The notes below the pieces were generated by a model, which saw only the letters and a program-made list of their open reading frames with translations, had not been told where the DNA came from and ran no database searches. Position numbers and translations under genes: made by a program. From the NCBI GenBank assembly GCA_020722245.1, contig DYLE01000002.1, forward strand, positions 1 through 33,218: 33,218 nt of DNA. Reading direction: 5' to 3'. Below are positions 32,528 through 33,218 of this stretch, piece by piece; positions within the stretch are counted from its first letter, which is position 1, and every line of letters begins with the position of its first letter. This stretch comes from Desulfonema limicola (GTDB lineage: Bacteria; Desulfobacterota; Desulfobacteria; Desulfobacterales; Desulfosalsimonadaceae).

Positions 32528-33218
32528 ATGGAATACAGATCTGATTTTTTGGTTATCGGAAGCGGAGGCGCCGGGCTGTTATACGCCTTAAAGGTGGCGG
32601 ACTATGGCACGGTCAATATCGTCACCAAACGCGGTATCGGCGACAGCAACACCGCCCTGGCCCAGGGGGGGGTTGCCGCGGTCATGGCCGCCACCGACTC
32701 CTTTGATCTCCATATTCAGGACACCCTGGCCTCGGGCGACGGCATCTGCAACCCAACGGTGGTGGAGATGGTGGTCCGGTCAGCCCCGGAAAGGATACGG
32801 GAGCTGATCAAGCTGGGGGTCCGTTTCAATCGGAAAAGCGAAACCTCGGCAAATGACGACCTACTGGACCTGGATCTCGGGAGGGAGGGCGGGCATTCCC
32901 ACAACCGAATCGTTCACGCGGACGACCTGACCGGCGCGGCCATTGAGGACACCCTGGTCAACCGGGTGACGGCGCATAAGAACATCCGCTGGTTTGAAAA
33001 CCACATCGGCATCGATCTGATCATCCGCTCCACCCGCCTGCACCGGGGGTTGATCGTCACCACCCATGAAGACTACTGCTACGGCGCTTACGTGCTTGAC
33101 CGTAAAACGCACGAGATTCACACCTTTTTGGCGGGAACCGTTGTGCTGGCCACCGGCGGAGCCGGGAAGGTCTACACCTACACCAGCAATCCGGATATCG
33201 CCACCGGCGACGGAATCG
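32528..33218 (+). CDS. nadB: L-aspartate oxidase, 5' part (runs off the window)
   Basis: The frame from ATG 32528 stays open to the window end (230 codons). It begins with an FAD-binding fold (DFLVIGSGGAGLLYALKVAD), followed by NTALAQGGVAAVM, LDLGREGGHSHNRIVHADDLTG, and TVVLATGGAGKVYTYTSNP. These are NadB/succinate dehydrogenase flavoprotein signatures; the GGHSHNRIVHADD segment and the opening favour NadB. The enzyme oxidises aspartate to iminoaspartate for NAD synthesis, using fumarate in anaerobes. An AAAGGATATACAGGAT region lies upstream with a weak ribosome site. Confidence 0.93.
   Translation, partial: MEYRSDFLVIGSGGAGLLYALKVADYGTVNIVTKRGIGDSNTALAQGGVAAVMAATDSFDLHIQDTLASGDGICNPTVVEMVVRSAPERIRELIKLGVRFNRKSETSANDDLLDLDLGREGGHSHNRIVHADDLTGAAIEDTLVNRVTAHKNIRWFENHIGIDLIIRSTRLHRGLIVTTHEDYCYGAYVLDRKTHEIHTFLAGTVVLATGGAGKVYTYTSNPDIATGDGI

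Noticed and set aside
1..33218. CRISPR arrays, tRNA or rRNA genes, phage genes
   Set aside because: No regularly spaced repeats, no tRNA-like cloverleaf, no rRNA sequence and no phage structural genes were noticed by eye.

Overview
The window looks like a chromosomal segment from a strictly anaerobic, sulfate-reducing type Desulfobacterota (deltaproteobacterium, Desulfobacterales-like). The reasons are the gene families present (FmdE with a zinc ribbon, DUF2703, DGC domain, ArsF/ArsG, octaheme c-type cytochromes, rhodanese), the moderately high GC with strong AAGGAG-type ribosome sites, and two reading frames best explained by selenocysteine, which is common in this group. The taxonomic call is an inference from content. 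All confidently called protein genes are on the + strand.

Region 1 (1-7513) is an arsenic and thiol-redox cluster: the C-terminal half of an ArsP/DUF318-type permease, a small conserved protein, a thioredoxin-like protein missing its first active-site Cys, a DUF2703 protein, a CPKC mini-thioredoxin, a DGC-domain protein, a 4Fe-4S protein, thioredoxin-coupled ArsC, the Acr3 arsenite exporter, a CoA-disulfide-reductase-like flavoprotein, the organoarsenical proteins ArsF and ArsG, and a universal stress protein. No ArsR is visible. Region 2 (7586-10073) has a Crp/Fnr regulator, FmdE, a TauE/SafE permease and a C-terminal TauE-like fragment. Region 3 (10097-15836) is a tight TolC/MFP/RND tripartite efflux operon. 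Region 4 (15879-19571) has a frameshifted ferredoxin, a secreted DUF1805 protein, a zinc-type CDF exporter, a small candidate selenoprotein, another mini-thioredoxin, Lgt, a 175-bp imperfect palindrome and a truncated methyltransferase.

Region 5 (19756-29919) is the most interesting part. Two paralogous octaheme cytochromes c with different membrane domains flank a K+-channel-like gene, a decayed PAS/HD-GYP gene, a periplasmic multi-rhodanese protein and an outer-membrane porin. The second cytochrome has an in-frame TGA exactly where the first has a Cys codon (TGC). The TGA is followed, at the spacing expected of a bacterial SECIS, by a perfect 7-bp hairpin with loop AGUUG. I read this as a selenocysteine-containing octaheme cytochrome, probably acting in periplasmic sulfur, selenium or arsenic oxyanion chemistry. 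Region 6 (29920-33218) has an IS256-type transposase remnant, RecD2 helicase and the 5' part of nadB.

Four genes or gene halves are broken by apparent single-base losses, each inside or next to a short homopolymer run (C, G, A, G). This pattern fits sequencing or assembly indels at least as well as true pseudogenes. Two other loci (a DUF1805 duplicate and the PAS/HD-GYP gene) have larger internal deletions.
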